Shown here: piece by piece, positions 25,517 to 35,337 of the stretch
Layout of the letters: each line of letters opens with the position of its first letter
How positions within the stretch are numbered: the stretch's first letter is position 1
Assembly: GCA_910579135.1 (NCBI GenBank)
Contig: CAJTTM010000011.1
Span: 10,543-74,542 of the forward strand
DNA length: 64,000 nucleotides
DNA from: an uncultured Erysipelotrichales bacterium
Lineage (GTDB): Bacteria > Bacillota_I > Bacilli_A > Erysipelotrichales > Coprobacillaceae
Direction of reading: 5' to 3'
The notes under the pieces: generated by a model
What the model saw: only the letters and a program-made list of their open reading frames with translations
Databases searched by the model: none
Told to the model about the DNA's origin: nothing
Position numbers and translations under genes: made by a program

Positions 25517-26205
25517 TTAAACATTCATATTATATAATTCAAATCCATATACATAATGAATATACTTTAATATATCTTCTTCTTTATCAATGTCAAAGAT
25601 ATTTATTACAATATAATTCAATTCATCTTCATTTCTGTTACTAATTTTTTCAATAATATTTTCAGAAATAAATCCTAATTTCTTTTTTAAAATAGTCACA
25701 GTAGTTTTCACTATACCTTGATTCATTCCTTGCTCATATCCAATTCCCATCCATTTCCTTGTGATCTCACACATCTTTTTGACTCCTCCTTTATCTTGTT
25801 TATAATACCTAAACCATTTCTTGATTGACTTACTATATATATCTCTTGTCCATCATTGACTTCTTCCTGACTTCCCATCTCTGATTTCTTTACTCTATAT
25901 ATTGGTAGTCCTCTTTTAAAACAATCTTAGTCGTTTAATTGTATATCCTTCTTTTTCCTTTTGAACTTCTATATTTATGATTTCTCCTTCATTGCTTTCT
26001 ACAAGAATATCCATTTCCCATAAAGATTACTGATATAGTATTCCACTTGAGAATCTTTGATATGTACAGGTTTATCAAAGAGAGATGAGAGCAGTTCTTC
26101 TACACATTCCTTATGAGAGAAAACAGCTCTCATCATAGGATGATTAAATACAGTCATAGACTTTATATCTTTTAAAACATCATTTCTTATTTCTAATAAG
26201 TTCAT
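25517..26205 (-). pseudogene. Degenerate Rpn/PD-(D/E)XK nuclease-family gene
   Basis: The N-terminal part (25999-26205, MNLLEIRNDVLKDIKSMTVFNHPMMRAVF...) leads out of frame into a segment with MDILVESNEGEIINIEVQ, which holds the nuclease core D...E-x-Q motif. Stops and frameshifts follow (about 25775-25930), then the C-terminal part (25517-25774). Rpn proteins are transposase-like recombination-promoting nucleases. The gene is clearly inactive. Another broken copy lies at 63231-63907. Confidence 0.8.
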
Positions 26206-26378
26206 ATTTTTTATTCCTCCTTATTATTCTATACTAATAAAAATGATGTTTTTCTTTTTTTATTTATATAATTTCATAATACGAAAAGAAATGTTTCTAT
26301 AAATCTATTATAAAGTTATAAATCATACTTGTCATTGGACTTTTTGTCCAAAAAGAAAAGAAGTTACTTTCATAACTT

Positions 26379-26528
26379 CTAATACTTATTTTCAATAGTT
26401 TTTATCATTTTCTTTTTCATATTATGATTATCTACTATCGCAATTATAGGAAATACTATTGAACTCACTGCAATAACTGCTAAAAAAGACATCGATAAAG
26501 TATCATTAATTAACTTCATTTTTTTCAT
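26379..26528 (-). CDS. Small membrane protein, 49 residues
   Basis: The ATG at 26528 follows GGTGGAGGTGAATAAA, a strong ribosome site that overlaps the end of the broken metallo-hydrolase gene. The peptide starts MKKMKLINDTLSM, has one hydrophobic helix (about 13-32, FLAVIAVSSIVFPIIAIV), and ends in a Lys-rich tail (NMKKKMIKTIENKY). A hairpin with T run (26353-26380) follows. No family is recognised. The strong SD and terminator favour a real small gene. Confidence 0.55.
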   Translation of the reverse strand: MKKMKLINDTLSMSFLAVIAVSSIVFPIIAIVDNHNMKKKMIKTIENKY

Positions 26529-26529
26529 T

Positions 26530-26975
26530 TTATTCACCTCCACCATCACATAGAAATTTTGCACAACCAATATCGTATTCATCCATGATAATATTATGAA
26601 ATGATGATTTATGTAGTTCAATCTCATGACTCATAACCTTCTTTGTTCCTTCAACAAGTTTATCTATAATATCAACAGTTATTGGAAAACTCCCATGCGA
26701 AAGATATATGATATCAAATTCATCACTATAATTTTTATTCTTTGTAAACCATAAAGATAAGATAAAATATTTCTTTGAGGTCCAAGCATAAAGATTTTCC
26801 CATCTTGTATTGGGTCACCACTTATTAATATTATATTTTCAATATCTAAAAAAGCAATACTTCCAGATGTATATCCTGGCATAGATATAATTTTTAAAGA
26901 TCTATTTCCTAAATCAATAATTTCATTTTCTCATTTGAATAATCAAATAATTCAAAACCATCATCTCTTTATTTC
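26530..26975 (-). pseudogene. Broken metallo-beta-lactamase-fold hydrolase gene, 5' truncated
   Basis: Minus-strand fragments in different frames read MPGYTSGSIAFLDIENIILISGD (HxxG-type and metal-ligand Asp region; the usual His appears as Tyr), then YLSHGSFPI and MSHEIELHKSSFHN...CDGGGE to a TAA at 26530-26532. An upstream piece (DDGFELFDYSN) is shifted. The N-terminal HxHxDH metal site is missing. It is a remnant of a cytoplasmic MBL-fold hydrolase. Confidence 0.75.
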
Positions 26976-27000
26976 ATTATATCCTTTAAAAAAATAATCG

Positions 27001-27273
27001 TCAACAAACACTCTTTTCTATTTCTAAATACATATGATCAATGCTATCTACAAATTCATCAAACAAATCAGGATATTGTTCATAAAACATCTTAATTTCT
27101 ACACATAAACTCCATTTTAATTTCGCAATATCATCTTTATATTCTTCTACCCTTCTTTTCATACTATAAAACTTCAATTGAATAACTAAATTATCCCAAT
27201 GACTTTCAATTTTATTCCTTGAAACATATTTTATAACTGCAATAATCTTACTCATAAAATCCTCTAAATCCAT
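27001..27273 (-). CDS. Hypothetical 90-residue protein
   Basis: It begins with ATG behind AAAGGAGGATGGAAA. The protein is predicted largely helical with mixed charge and aromatic residues (WDNLVIQLKFYSMKRR, FYEQYPDLFDEFVD), has no signal or membrane helix, and ends SVC. No domain is recognised. It ends in TGA, the only chromosomal gene in the window seen to do so, and borders a decaying region, so it may be a truncated remnant or a recent arrival. Confidence 0.55.
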   Translation of the reverse strand: MDLEDFMSKIIAVIKYVSRNKIESHWDNLVIQLKFYSMKRRVEEYKDDIAKLKWSLCVEIKMFYEQYPDLFDEFVDSIDHMYLEIEKSVC

Positions 27274-27360
27274 TTTCCATCCTCCTTTTCTTTATTATAT
27301 AAAAAAAGAAAAAGAGGATATTTTCACAAATAAAAATAAACACCTATTTTGGTGTCTATT

Positions 27361-28221
27361 CTATAATTCTACATTAGGTAAAGTAAATCCTCTACCCTTC
27401 ACATTATGAACCTCACTTGTAATAATAAAAGCATTTTCATCTATACTTCGTATTAACTCATTTAATTTAACAGCTTGTCTTCTTGAAACAACAGATAATA
27501 CAGCTTTTTGATCATCACGCATATATCCTGTTGTCACATTCAAAAAAGTACAACCTCTTTGAATTTGAGTATCAATCATTTTATAAATCATTTCATACTC
27601 TTTAGAAATAACTATTACTTGTAGTTTTCTTTCCCCTAATAACATTGTTTTATCAATAATGATAGACGTAATGATTGCTACAATGATACCGTATAATATC
27701 TGTTCTGGTGTAGAAAACATAATTTGTCCAAGCAAGATAATAATATCAGTAATATTCATCCATAATGCAATAGGACTTCCTGTCTTATGATTGATAAGAA
27801 CAGGTACAATATCCATACCACCTGTACTATATCCTAACCTTAAAACAATTCCACATCCTACACCAACAAATACACCTGAATAAATGACATATAATAACAT
27901 ATCATTTGTGATTGTTGTTAATCCAGGTATTCTTTCAAAAATTCCTAAGAAAAATGGAAACAAGAAAGAACTCAATACAGTCCCTGCAACGAATTTTTTA
28001 CCAATAAATACATACCCAATAGTAATCATAAAAACATTAACAATTAAAAGAGTTGTTGATAAAGACAAAGGAATGAAACGAGTAATAATTAAAGATAAAC
28101 CAGTAGCACCACCTGCAATAATCCCCGAAGGGACTAAGAATGCAGCAGTACCAAAAGCTAATAAAATATTACCAATAACAACAAGAATAGTATCTAAAAT
28201 TAATTTTTTCATATTATTCAT
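27361..28221 (-). CDS. YitT-family membrane protein (DUF161 plus DUF2179)
   Basis: About 286 residues from the ATG at 28221, preferred because AAAGGAGA is correctly spaced from it. Five or six hydrophobic segments (GNILLAFGTAAFLVPSGIIAGGATGLS is the classic YitT start) occupy about residues 5-190. A cytoplasmic DUF2179 domain follows (about 205-285, with VISKEYEMIYKMIDTQIQRG and VSRRQAVKLNELI). Function of the family is not established. It overlaps the end of prfB, making secA-prfB-yitT an operon. Confidence 0.88.
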   Translation of the reverse strand: MNNMKKLILDTILVVIGNILLAFGTAAFLVPSGIIAGGATGLSLIITRFIPLSLSTTLLIVNVFMITIGYVFIGKKFVAGTVLSSFLFPFFLGIFERIPGLTTITNDMLLYVIYSGVFVGVGCGIVLRLGYSTGGMDIVPVLINHKTGSPIALWMNITDIIILLGQIMFSTPEQILYGIIVAIITSIIIDKTMLLGERKLQVIVISKEYEMIYKMIDTQIQRGCTFLNVTTGYMRDDQKAVLSVVSRRQAVKLNELIRSIDENAFIITSEVHNVKGRGFTLPNVEL

Positions 28222-29329
28222 TGCCATTCTCCTTTACCAAATATTTTAAATATGCATAAACACAATCATCTAAATCACCATCCAAAATAGACTTTGGATT
28301 TGAAGACTCATATAAACTACGATTATCCTTTACTAAAGAATAAGGATGCAATACATAAGAACGAATTTGACTTCCCCACTCAATTGCTTTTTGTTCACCT
28401 TTAATTTCATTTAAAGTTGAAGCTTGTTCTTCTAACATTAATTGATATAATTTAGACTTTAACATAATCATAGCCTGTTCTCTATTTTGAAGTTGAGAAC
28501 GTTGTGATTGACAAGTTACAATAATATTAGTAGGAATATGAGTAATACGAACAGCTGAATCTGTCTTATTAATATGCTGTCCTCCAGCCCCACTAGCTCT
28601 ATACGTATCAATTCTTAAATCATTTGGATTAATATTGATTTCTATATCATTATCAAATTCAGGAACAACATCAACTGATGCAAAAGAAGTATGTCTACGT
28701 TTATTAGAATCAAATGGAGATATTCTCACTAAACGATGTACCCCTTTTTCAGCTTTTAAATGACCATAAGCATTATATCCAACAAATCTCATAGTCACAG
28801 ATTTCAATCCAGCTTCTTCACCATCTAAATAATCTAAGACTTCTACACTATATCCTTTTTTATCACCATAACGTTGATACATTCTCATAAGCATAGCTGC
28901 CCAATCTTGAGATTCTGTTCCACCAGCTCCAGGATGTATTTCTAAGATTGCATTATGATGATCATATTCTTCTGAAAACAATAACATTTTTTCATAATGA
29001 TCTAATTTTTGATGAAAATCTATAAAATCATTTTGTAAGGATTCAAAAAACTCTTCATCTTCTGTTTCTTTTACAAATTCATATGTTTCAACCAAATCAT
29101 TATATAATTGATTTAATTCATCATTTGTATCAGCTATTTCTTTCATTGCATTTAATTGATTATATATTTTTTTAGCCTTATTTTGATCATTCCAAAAATT
29201 TTCATCTAAAGTTTGAATAGTTAAACCTTCTATTTCCCTTTTTAAAACATCTATATCTGCAGAAACATATAATTCATCGAGTAATAAGCGGGCTTTTTCA
29301 AGTCCGCTTTTCATTTCATATAATTCCAT
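28214..29329 (-). CDS. prfB: Peptide chain release factor 2, without the programmed frameshift
   Basis: 371 residues. RISPFDSNKRRHTSFASV contains the SPF-type UAA/UGA-reading element, and GAGGQHINKTDS is the catalytic GGQ loop. Most prfB genes have an in-frame UGA and CUUUGAC slippery site near codon 26 that autoregulates RF2 by +1 frameshifting. Here the frame is continuous through that region (LYVSADIDVLKREIE), so control by frameshifting is lost. The start ATG overlaps the secA stop (TAATG). Confidence 0.97.
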   Translation of the reverse strand: MELYEMKSGLEKARLLLDELYVSADIDVLKREIEGLTIQTLDENFWNDQNKAKKIYNQLNAMKEIADTNDELNQLYNDLVETYEFVKETEDEEFFESLQNDFIDFHQKLDHYEKMLLFSEEYDHHNAILEIHPGAGGTESQDWAAMLMRMYQRYGDKKGYSVEVLDYLDGEEAGLKSVTMRFVGYNAYGHLKAEKGVHRLVRISPFDSNKRRHTSFASVDVVPEFDNDIEININPNDLRIDTYRASGAGGQHINKTDSAVRITHIPTNIIVTCQSQRSQLQNREQAMIMLKSKLYQLMLEEQASTLNEIKGEQKAIEWGSQIRSYVLHPYSLVKDNRSLYESSNPKSILDGDLDDCVYAYLKYLVKENGNE

Positions 29330-31965
29330 TATTTAAAACTCATCTCAATATTAATAGAAGGAATTTGTTTTTCTTCTTCACTACCAGGTCTAATACCCAT
29401 ATGAACTATATTTCTAGATATATCTTCAGCAATAGATTTTGTCATTTCCTCAAACATATAGAATGCTTCTTCTGTATATTCTTGTAAAGGATCTTTTTGA
29501 GCATATGCTCTTAAATAAATACCATTTCTAAGTTTTTGCATAGCATCAATATGATTGATCCAAGTATGATCAATAACTCCTAATAATACTCTTCTTTCAT
29601 AATCTAATTTGATTTCTGCAGGTAAATCTTGATTAAAACGATTTTCAAACTGCATAGCAACAATTTCACTCAATGCTTCACTGATCTTAGCACTATCATG
29701 AACAACTTCTTCTTGATTAGAAGTACTTAAAGTTGTAAGCAACATATAATTCTTTGCAACAAAATCAAGTAATCCATCAACATCAACAGTTTCTTGTTTA
29801 CCATCATGTTTTGTAAATCTTCTAACAGCATGTTCTACAGATTGCTTAAACATTCCCTTAACAATACTTGTTAAATCTTCCTCTGACATAATATCGTCAC
29901 GTTCTTTATACATGATTTCTCTTTGTTGTCTCATAACATCATCATATTGAAGCAATTGTTTACGAATATCAAAGTTTTGACCTTCAACACGTTTTTGAGC
30001 ACTTTCGATTGTTTTAGTAACCATTTTACTTTCAATTGCTTCATCTTCTAAATAACCTGAGAATTGTTGTAATTTTTCAGGAGCAAATCGTTGCATTAAA
30101 TCATCTTCAAAAGAAACATAGAATGTAGAACATCCAGGATCTCCTTGACGACCAGAACGACCTCTCAACTGATTATCAATACGCCTAGACTCATGTCTTT
30201 CGCTACCAATAACCATTAATCCACCAATTTCAGCAACACCTTCACCTAATTTAATATCGGTACCACGTCCTGCCATGTTGGTTGCGATTGTAACAGCACC
30301 TTTAACACCTGCATTTTTGATTATATCAGCTTCAACTGCATGGTTTTTCGCATTTAATACATTATGCTTAATACCACGTTTTCTAAGCATTCTTGATAAA
30401 ATCTCAGAAGTTTCTACAGAAACAGTACCCAACAATATAGGCTGTCCATAACTATGTCTTTGTTCTACTTCTTCACAAATCGCTTTATATTTAGATTTTT
30501 GAGTTGAATAAACCTTATCAGCTTTATCATCTCTAATAACTGGTTTATTAGTTGGAATTTCAATAACACGCATGTTATAAATTGTTCTAAATTCTTCTTC
30601 TTCAGTTTTTGCAGTACCCGTCATACCTGCAAGCTTATTAAATAATCTAAAGAAATTTTGATAAGTAATAGTCGCAAGTGTAACAGTTTCTTCTTTAATA
30701 GGGACACCTTCTTTTGCCTCTAATGCTTGATGTAAACCATCTGAGAAAGCACGTCCAGGCATAACACGACCAGTAAACTGATCAATGATCATAATACTTG
30801 CATTTCTAATATCTTTACTTCCATCTTCAGTCGCAATCATATATTCAACATCTCTTTGCATTGTATAATTAGCCTTTAATGCTTGATTAATATGATGTAC
30901 TAAAGCTGTATTTTCTGGATCATATAAGTTATTTAACTTAAATGTTTTTTCTGCTTTTGTAATACCATTTTCTGTTAAAGTCACACTCTTACTTTCAATA
31001 TCAACTTCATAATCTTTTTCATTAATAAGTGATTTTACATATTTATCTGCTTGAACATATAGTGCAGCTGTATTTTTCTTACCACCAGAAATAATTAATG
31101 GTGTTCTTGATTCATCAATCAAAATAGAGTCAACCTCATCGACCAATGCATAATTCAATGGTCTTAAAACCTTATCACTTAAATTTGTAACCATGTTATC
31201 TCTTAGATAATCAAATCCAAGTTCAGCATTTGTTGTATAAGTAATATCACAACCATGTTGTTCTCTCTTTTCATCAGATGATAACTCTCTCTTATTTAAA
31301 CCAACAGTTAAACCTAAAAATTCATAAACTTGACCATTATCAACCTTATCACGTTCAGCCAAATAATCATTGACAGTAACGACATGAACACCTTTTCCTT
31401 CTAATGCATTAAGATAAACTGGAAAAATAGATGTTAAAGTTTTACCTTCTCCAGTCTTCATTTCAGCTATATCACCATTATGTAAAGAAATGGCACCCAT
31501 AACCTGAACCTTAAATGCTTTTAATCCTAATTTTCTAAAAGATGCTTCTCTTACAGTCGCAAAAGCTTCAACTAAAATATCATCTAATGTTTCACCGTTC
31601 TTTATACGTTCTCTAAATATATCAGTTTGACCAGCTAATGTTTCATCATCCATCGCTTGATATTTAGGCTCTAAATCTAAAACTTCTTGAGCTTGTTTTT
31701 CTAATTTCTTTAATATTTTATTATCTTGAGAAAAGACACCTTTAATAGCCCCAAATAATCCCTTTTTCTCTTTTTGAGGAGTTGTATTAAAAGGAATGAC
31801 TTTCCCCATTGTATCAACATCATCAAATGTCTCAACGACAATCTCATCACTATTATCTTCATTTAAATCAACAATTTCAACATCTGGATTAAGTCCCATT
31901 TCCTCAATTTCTTTTTTCTTTTCTTTTTGTAATTTCTTTCTAATTTCTTGTTTTTTACTTGCCAT
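29329..31965 (-). CDS. secA: Preprotein translocase ATPase SecA with N-terminal extension
   Basis: 878 residues. The motor is complete: Walker A MKTGEGKT, DEVDSILIDESRTPLIISG, and the NBD2 motifs TNMAGRGTDIKLG and QLRGRSGRQGDPG. It drives Sec export at the membrane. Two oddities: about 80 residues precede the usual start region (GLFGAIKGVFSQDNK), first Lys/Glu-rich and then acidic; and the C-terminus ends EIEMSFK-like (INIEMSFK) without the CxCxSG...HC zinc/SecB-binding tail. The ATG follows GAAAGGAG. It leads the secA-prfB-yitT operon. Confidence 0.97.
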   Translation of the reverse strand: MASKKQEIRKKLQKEKKKEIEEMGLNPDVEIVDLNEDNSDEIVVETFDDVDTMGKVIPFNTTPQKEKKGLFGAIKGVFSQDNKILKKLEKQAQEVLDLEPKYQAMDDETLAGQTDIFRERIKNGETLDDILVEAFATVREASFRKLGLKAFKVQVMGAISLHNGDIAEMKTGEGKTLTSIFPVYLNALEGKGVHVVTVNDYLAERDKVDNGQVYEFLGLTVGLNKRELSSDEKREQHGCDITYTTNAELGFDYLRDNMVTNLSDKVLRPLNYALVDEVDSILIDESRTPLIISGGKKNTAALYVQADKYVKSLINEKDYEVDIESKSVTLTENGITKAEKTFKLNNLYDPENTALVHHINQALKANYTMQRDVEYMIATEDGSKDIRNASIMIIDQFTGRVMPGRAFSDGLHQALEAKEGVPIKEETVTLATITYQNFFRLFNKLAGMTGTAKTEEEEFRTIYNMRVIEIPTNKPVIRDDKADKVYSTQKSKYKAICEEVEQRHSYGQPILLGTVSVETSEILSRMLRKRGIKHNVLNAKNHAVEADIIKNAGVKGAVTIATNMAGRGTDIKLGEGVAEIGGLMVIGSERHESRRIDNQLRGRSGRQGDPGCSTFYVSFEDDLMQRFAPEKLQQFSGYLEDEAIESKMVTKTIESAQKRVEGQNFDIRKQLLQYDDVMRQQREIMYKERDDIMSEEDLTSIVKGMFKQSVEHAVRRFTKHDGKQETVDVDGLLDFVAKNYMLLTTLSTSNQEEVVHDSAKISEALSEIVAMQFENRFNQDLPAEIKLDYERRVLLGVIDHTWINHIDAMQKLRNGIYLRAYAQKDPLQEYTEEAFYMFEEMTKSIAEDISRNIVHMGIRPGSEEEKQIPSINIEMSFK

Positions 31966-32223
31966 GAATTCAATCTCCTTTCATGCATAATAAACAAAAT
32001 AATTATACCATGATATCTTTTAAAAACAAGATGAAAATATCAACAATATACCTTCAATTTGTACCATTTTCATATGTATTTTATATGAACATAAAAAATT
32101 TCACTTTTTTTTAATCTGTATTTCTTTCATTATCTCTACACAATTCTAAAATATGTGATTTCAATGTGAATACACGAGACATTTTACTCTATAATCTATG
32201 CTACAATATCCTCGGTGATGAAA

Positions 32224-33357
32224 ATGAAATGTCCTAGATGTCATAATCAAAAAGTTGATCAATTTTATAAAATCAATAATCAATATTATTGTCGCAAATG
32301 CATTCAATTTTCTAGAGTCTTTGTTAATGACAAACAAAATTACCAATTGCCCCAATTTCTAAAAAAACCTATTAAATATCATTTGGATTTTGAACTCTCA
32401 CCAAAACAAAAAGATATTTCAAAAGGTCTAAAAGAAAATTATATTCTCCATCAAAATAGTCTTGTCCAAGCAGTCTGTGGCAGTGGCAAAACAGAGATTG
32501 TTTTTGAACTTCTTTCTTACTCTCTAAGCCGTGGTGAAAGAGTTTGTTATTGTACGCCTAGAAAAGAATTATGCAAAGAACTTTATGAACGCATTGTTAA
32601 ACATTTTATAAATATTGATATATCTTTAGTATATGGTGGACATATTCAAGACCTAGAAAGTCAATTTATTATCTGTACTACTCATCAATTGTATCGTTTT
32701 GAAAAAACTGGATTTCATCTCATTATATTAGATGAAGCTGATGCTTTCCCTTTCTATAACAATAAAGTATTAGAAGAAATATTCCTTCGTTGTGTAAAAG
32801 GAAACTATGTTAAATTAAGCGCAACGATTAGTCAAGAAGTCATAGACAAAGAAAAAGTATTTATAATGAATAGAAGATATCATAATCATGAACTACCTCT
32901 ACCTTATATAAGAGTATCTCCCCTCTTTTTATCAATCCTTTATCTCATCTGGTTTATCAAACATTACAAAAAGAAAACTCTCATCTATGTTCCTACTATT
33001 GAAGACGGCGAAAAACTATTTTCTCTACTAAAATTTCTTCACTTTCAAATAGAACTTGTTCATTCTAAATGCTCAAACAATCATCATAAGATTCAAAAAT
33101 TAAGAGAAGGATATGTTCGTATTATTATTACTACCTCCCTCCTTGAAAGAGGAATAACAATTCAGGATGTACAAGTTATCGTTTTTAAAGCCGATCATAT
33201 GATTTTCGATAGTAGAACATTGATTCAAATCGCAGGAAGAGTAGGAAGAAGTCCTCAATTTTATAATGGAAAAATATGCTTTTTAGGTCAAAGCTATACA
33301 AAGGAAATGAAAAGATGCATTTATACAATTCGAAAACTCAATTCAATGAGTGCTTAA
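32224..33357 (+). CDS. comFA: DNA uptake helicase ComFA
   Basis: About 377 residues from the ATG at 32224 behind CGGTGATG. An N-terminal zinc module (CPRCH...YYCRKC) precedes a superfamily 2 helicase with Walker A AVCGSGKTE, a DEAD box (IILDEADAFPF), motif III LSATIS and motif VI QIAGRVGRS. In competence, ComFA pulls single-stranded DNA into the cell with ComFC. comFC overlaps its 3' end by about 43 bp. It is divergent from secA across 250 bp without another gene. Confidence 0.9.
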   Translation: MKCPRCHNQKVDQFYKINNQYYCRKCIQFSRVFVNDKQNYQLPQFLKKPIKYHLDFELSPKQKDISKGLKENYILHQNSLVQAVCGSGKTEIVFELLSYSLSRGERVCYCTPRKELCKELYERIVKHFINIDISLVYGGHIQDLESQFIICTTHQLYRFEKTGFHLIILDEADAFPFYNNKVLEEIFLRCVKGNYVKLSATISQEVIDKEKVFIMNRRYHNHELPLPYIRVSPLFLSILYLIWFIKHYKKKTLIYVPTIEDGEKLFSLLKFLHFQIELVHSKCSNNHHKIQKLREGYVRIIITTSLLERGITIQDVQVIVFKADHMIFDSRTLIQIAGRVGRSPQFYNGKICFLGQSYTKEMKRCIYTIRKLNSMSA

Positions 33358-33947
33358 TATGTCTCACCCCTTTACACAAAAGTATCAGTCTATCTCATCT
33401 TATTAAACCATTTCCTATATGTCTATCCTGTATACAAAAATTTGATATTATAGATCATAGCATTTCTTTTCATCACTATCCTTTAAGAATTCTTTATAAA
33501 TACAATGACTTTTTTCAATCATTATTGTATCAGTACAAAGGATTATATGATCTTGCCTTAAAAGATGTATTTCTATGCTTATACCTTGATGAACTTAAAA
33601 AAAAATACAAAGATTATATTATAGTTACAGCCCCTAGTTCATCAACTTCTAATAAATTAAGAGGTTTTGCTCCAATAGAGAAAATAGCCTCAACAATACA
33701 TAATCATATATTTACTGGTTTGTATAAAATTGATGATTACAAACAAAGCAATCTATCATACAATCAAAGAAAGAAAGTGAAAAAAAGAATTGGAATTAAA
33801 AACAAAGAATTGTTAAAAGGAAAGAAAGTTCTTATCTTAGATGATGTTATAACATCATCTTCAACTTTGGAAACATGTCTTTTTTTAGTAGAGACATGTT
33901 CTCCAAAGTGTATTGAATTATTGGTATTATCGTCTTCATATTGGTAA
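33315..33947 (+). CDS. comFC: Competence protein ComFC, phosphoribosyltransferase fold
   Basis: About 210 residues from the ATG at 33315, which lies inside comFA in another frame; this start restores the family's N-terminal zinc motif (CLICLTPLH...CLSCIQKF). The C-terminal phosphoribosyltransferase-like domain is present, with its signature VLILDDVITSSSTLE. ComFC partners ComFA in DNA uptake and may also act in recombination. The long overlap means the two are co-expressed. Confidence 0.88.
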   Translation: MHLYNSKTQFNECLICLTPLHKSISLSHLIKPFPICLSCIQKFDIIDHSISFHHYPLRILYKYNDFFQSLLYQYKGLYDLALKDVFLCLYLDELKKKYKDYIIVTAPSSSTSNKLRGFAPIEKIASTIHNHIFTGLYKIDDYKQSNLSYNQRKKVKKRIGIKNKELLKGKKVLILDDVITSSSTLETCLFLVETCSPKCIELLVLSSSYW

Positions 33948-34106
33948 TTTTACAATTATTCTTATTATTAGATAAAATAAAAGTTCTTTTTTCATTATCA
34001 AATCAACTCATTATGAAAAGTATTTTGACTCGACTTAATTCGATATGTTCTTTATACTTCTTCATTTATACTTTGAATAGACCATGAATTAGAAAGGAAT
34101 GATAGT

Positions 34107-34304
34107 ATGAAAGGTAAAGTAAAGTGGTTTAATGCTGAAAAAGGATTTGGATTCATTGATAGAGGTGAAGAAAAAGATGTTTTTGTTCACTATAGTCAAA
34201 TAATTCAAGATGGATATAAATCTTTAAATGAAGGTGAAATCGTTGAATTTGAATTATATCAAAGTGATCGAGGTCTACAAGCCAAAAATGTTGTAAAAGT
34301 ATAA
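34107..34304 (+). CDS. csp: Cold-shock protein
   Basis: 65 residues with the complete cold-shock domain: KGKVKWFNAEKGFGFI contains RNP1 (KGFGFI) and VFVHYSQI is RNP2. It binds single-stranded RNA/DNA and melts RNA structure. It starts at ATG behind AGAAAGGAATGATAGT. A 160-bp non-coding leader precedes it, common for csp mRNAs, and a perfect terminator follows. Confidence 0.97.
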   Translation: MKGKVKWFNAEKGFGFIDRGEEKDVFVHYSQIIQDGYKSLNEGEIVEFELYQSDRGLQAKNVVKV

Positions 34305-34311
34305 AGAAAAG

Positions 34312-34340
34312 CCAATGAATTTTAATTTCATTGGTTTTTT
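34312..34340 (+). terminator. Terminator of csp
   Basis: CCAATGAA (34312-34319) pairs with TTCATTGG (34327-34334), followed by TTTTTTATT. Confidence 0.85.
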
Positions 34341-34341
34341 A

Positions 34342-35283
34342 TTAAATATATTGAAATGTTTTTAAAAAAAACAACCAGAAAGTAATTGAAAAACCACTTA
34401 ATAATGTTGTTATCATAACAACATTAGCACTTAGTATTCCTTTATGTCCCATATTTTTAGCCATGACAAAACAAGTCACCGTTGAAGCAGAACCTAGCAT
34501 AATTAAAATAGCAACTAATTGTTCTTTTACAAATCCTAATAAAATAGCAACTGGTAAAAATAACATTACAAATCCAAATAATTTCATAAATGAGGCAATC
34601 ATTGCAGGTTTAATTTGTCCAACAGCATCTTCCATATTAAAAGATGCACCCATCGCAATAAGTCCAAGTGGAGAAGCTGTTGAACTAATACTATTTATTG
34701 TCTTTTCCATAATAACTGGTATAGGAATTTGTAACCATGACCATAATAACCCAACAATAATTCCAATAATAATAGGATTAGTAATAATTCCCTTTAATGT
34801 TTTTATGAGTAGTGTTTTATCTATTGTTTTTGTACCTGGTTTAAAAAAAGATAAAACAATAACAGCTATGATATTATATAAAGGAACACTTCCAATAATC
34901 ATAAGAGGTCCTACCACAGATTGACCATAAATATTATTAATCAGTGCAACTCCAAGCAATGCAGCACTACTTCGATATGAAGATTGAATAAATTCTCCTT
35001 GAGATTCTTTATCCATAAAATAGGATATAATGATTGCAAGTACTATACTAAAAATTGTAACTATAAAACAAAATAAAACAAATTTAAAATCCCTCGCAAC
35101 TCTAAAATCAACAGTAGACAAATCTTTAAATAATAAAATTGGTAAAGGAAAAGTAAAAACAAACCTATTCATTGCCTTCGCAAAACTTTCATCAATAACC
35201 TTTAACTTTTTTAATATCATTCCTATAACCATCAATAAAAATACTGGTAATGTTGCATTTAAACTAAATATAAGATTTCCCAT
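34342..35283 (-). CDS. AEC-family transporter, second copy
   Basis: About 313 residues from the ATG at 35283 behind ATAGGTGATA. Ten hydrophobic segments fit an AEC permease, with the typical start (SLNATLPVFLLMVIGMILKKL) and a C-terminal GSASTVTCFVMAKNMGH in the crossover position. It differs clearly from the copy at 21828-22763, so it likely has another substrate. Members export or take up organic anions or amino acids. It is transcribed towards csp with no obvious partner. Confidence 0.85.
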   Translation of the reverse strand: MGNLIFSLNATLPVFLLMVIGMILKKLKVIDESFAKAMNRFVFTFPLPILLFKDLSTVDFRVARDFKFVLFCFIVTIFSIVLAIIISYFMDKESQGEFIQSSYRSSAALLGVALINNIYGQSVVGPLMIIGSVPLYNIIAVIVLSFFKPGTKTIDKTLLIKTLKGIITNPIIIGIIVGLLWSWLQIPIPVIMEKTINSISSTASPLGLIAMGASFNMEDAVGQIKPAMIASFMKLFGFVMLFLPVAILLGFVKEQLVAILIMLGSASTVTCFVMAKNMGHKGILSANVVMITTLLSGFSITFWLFFLKTFQYI

Positions 35284-35337
35284 AATTATCACCTATCAAA
35301 ATATACTACAATATTTTACTTATTTCTAGTCTAATGA

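Noticed and set aside
27884..28249. Open frame opposite yitT
   Set aside because: It lies wholly antisense to yitT and the prfB end, with Lys/Ile-rich composition expected from the complementary strand.
34463..35329. Open frames on the + strand opposite the AEC transporter
   Set aside because: Mirror frames of a membrane protein gene; no ribosome site and no family resemblance.
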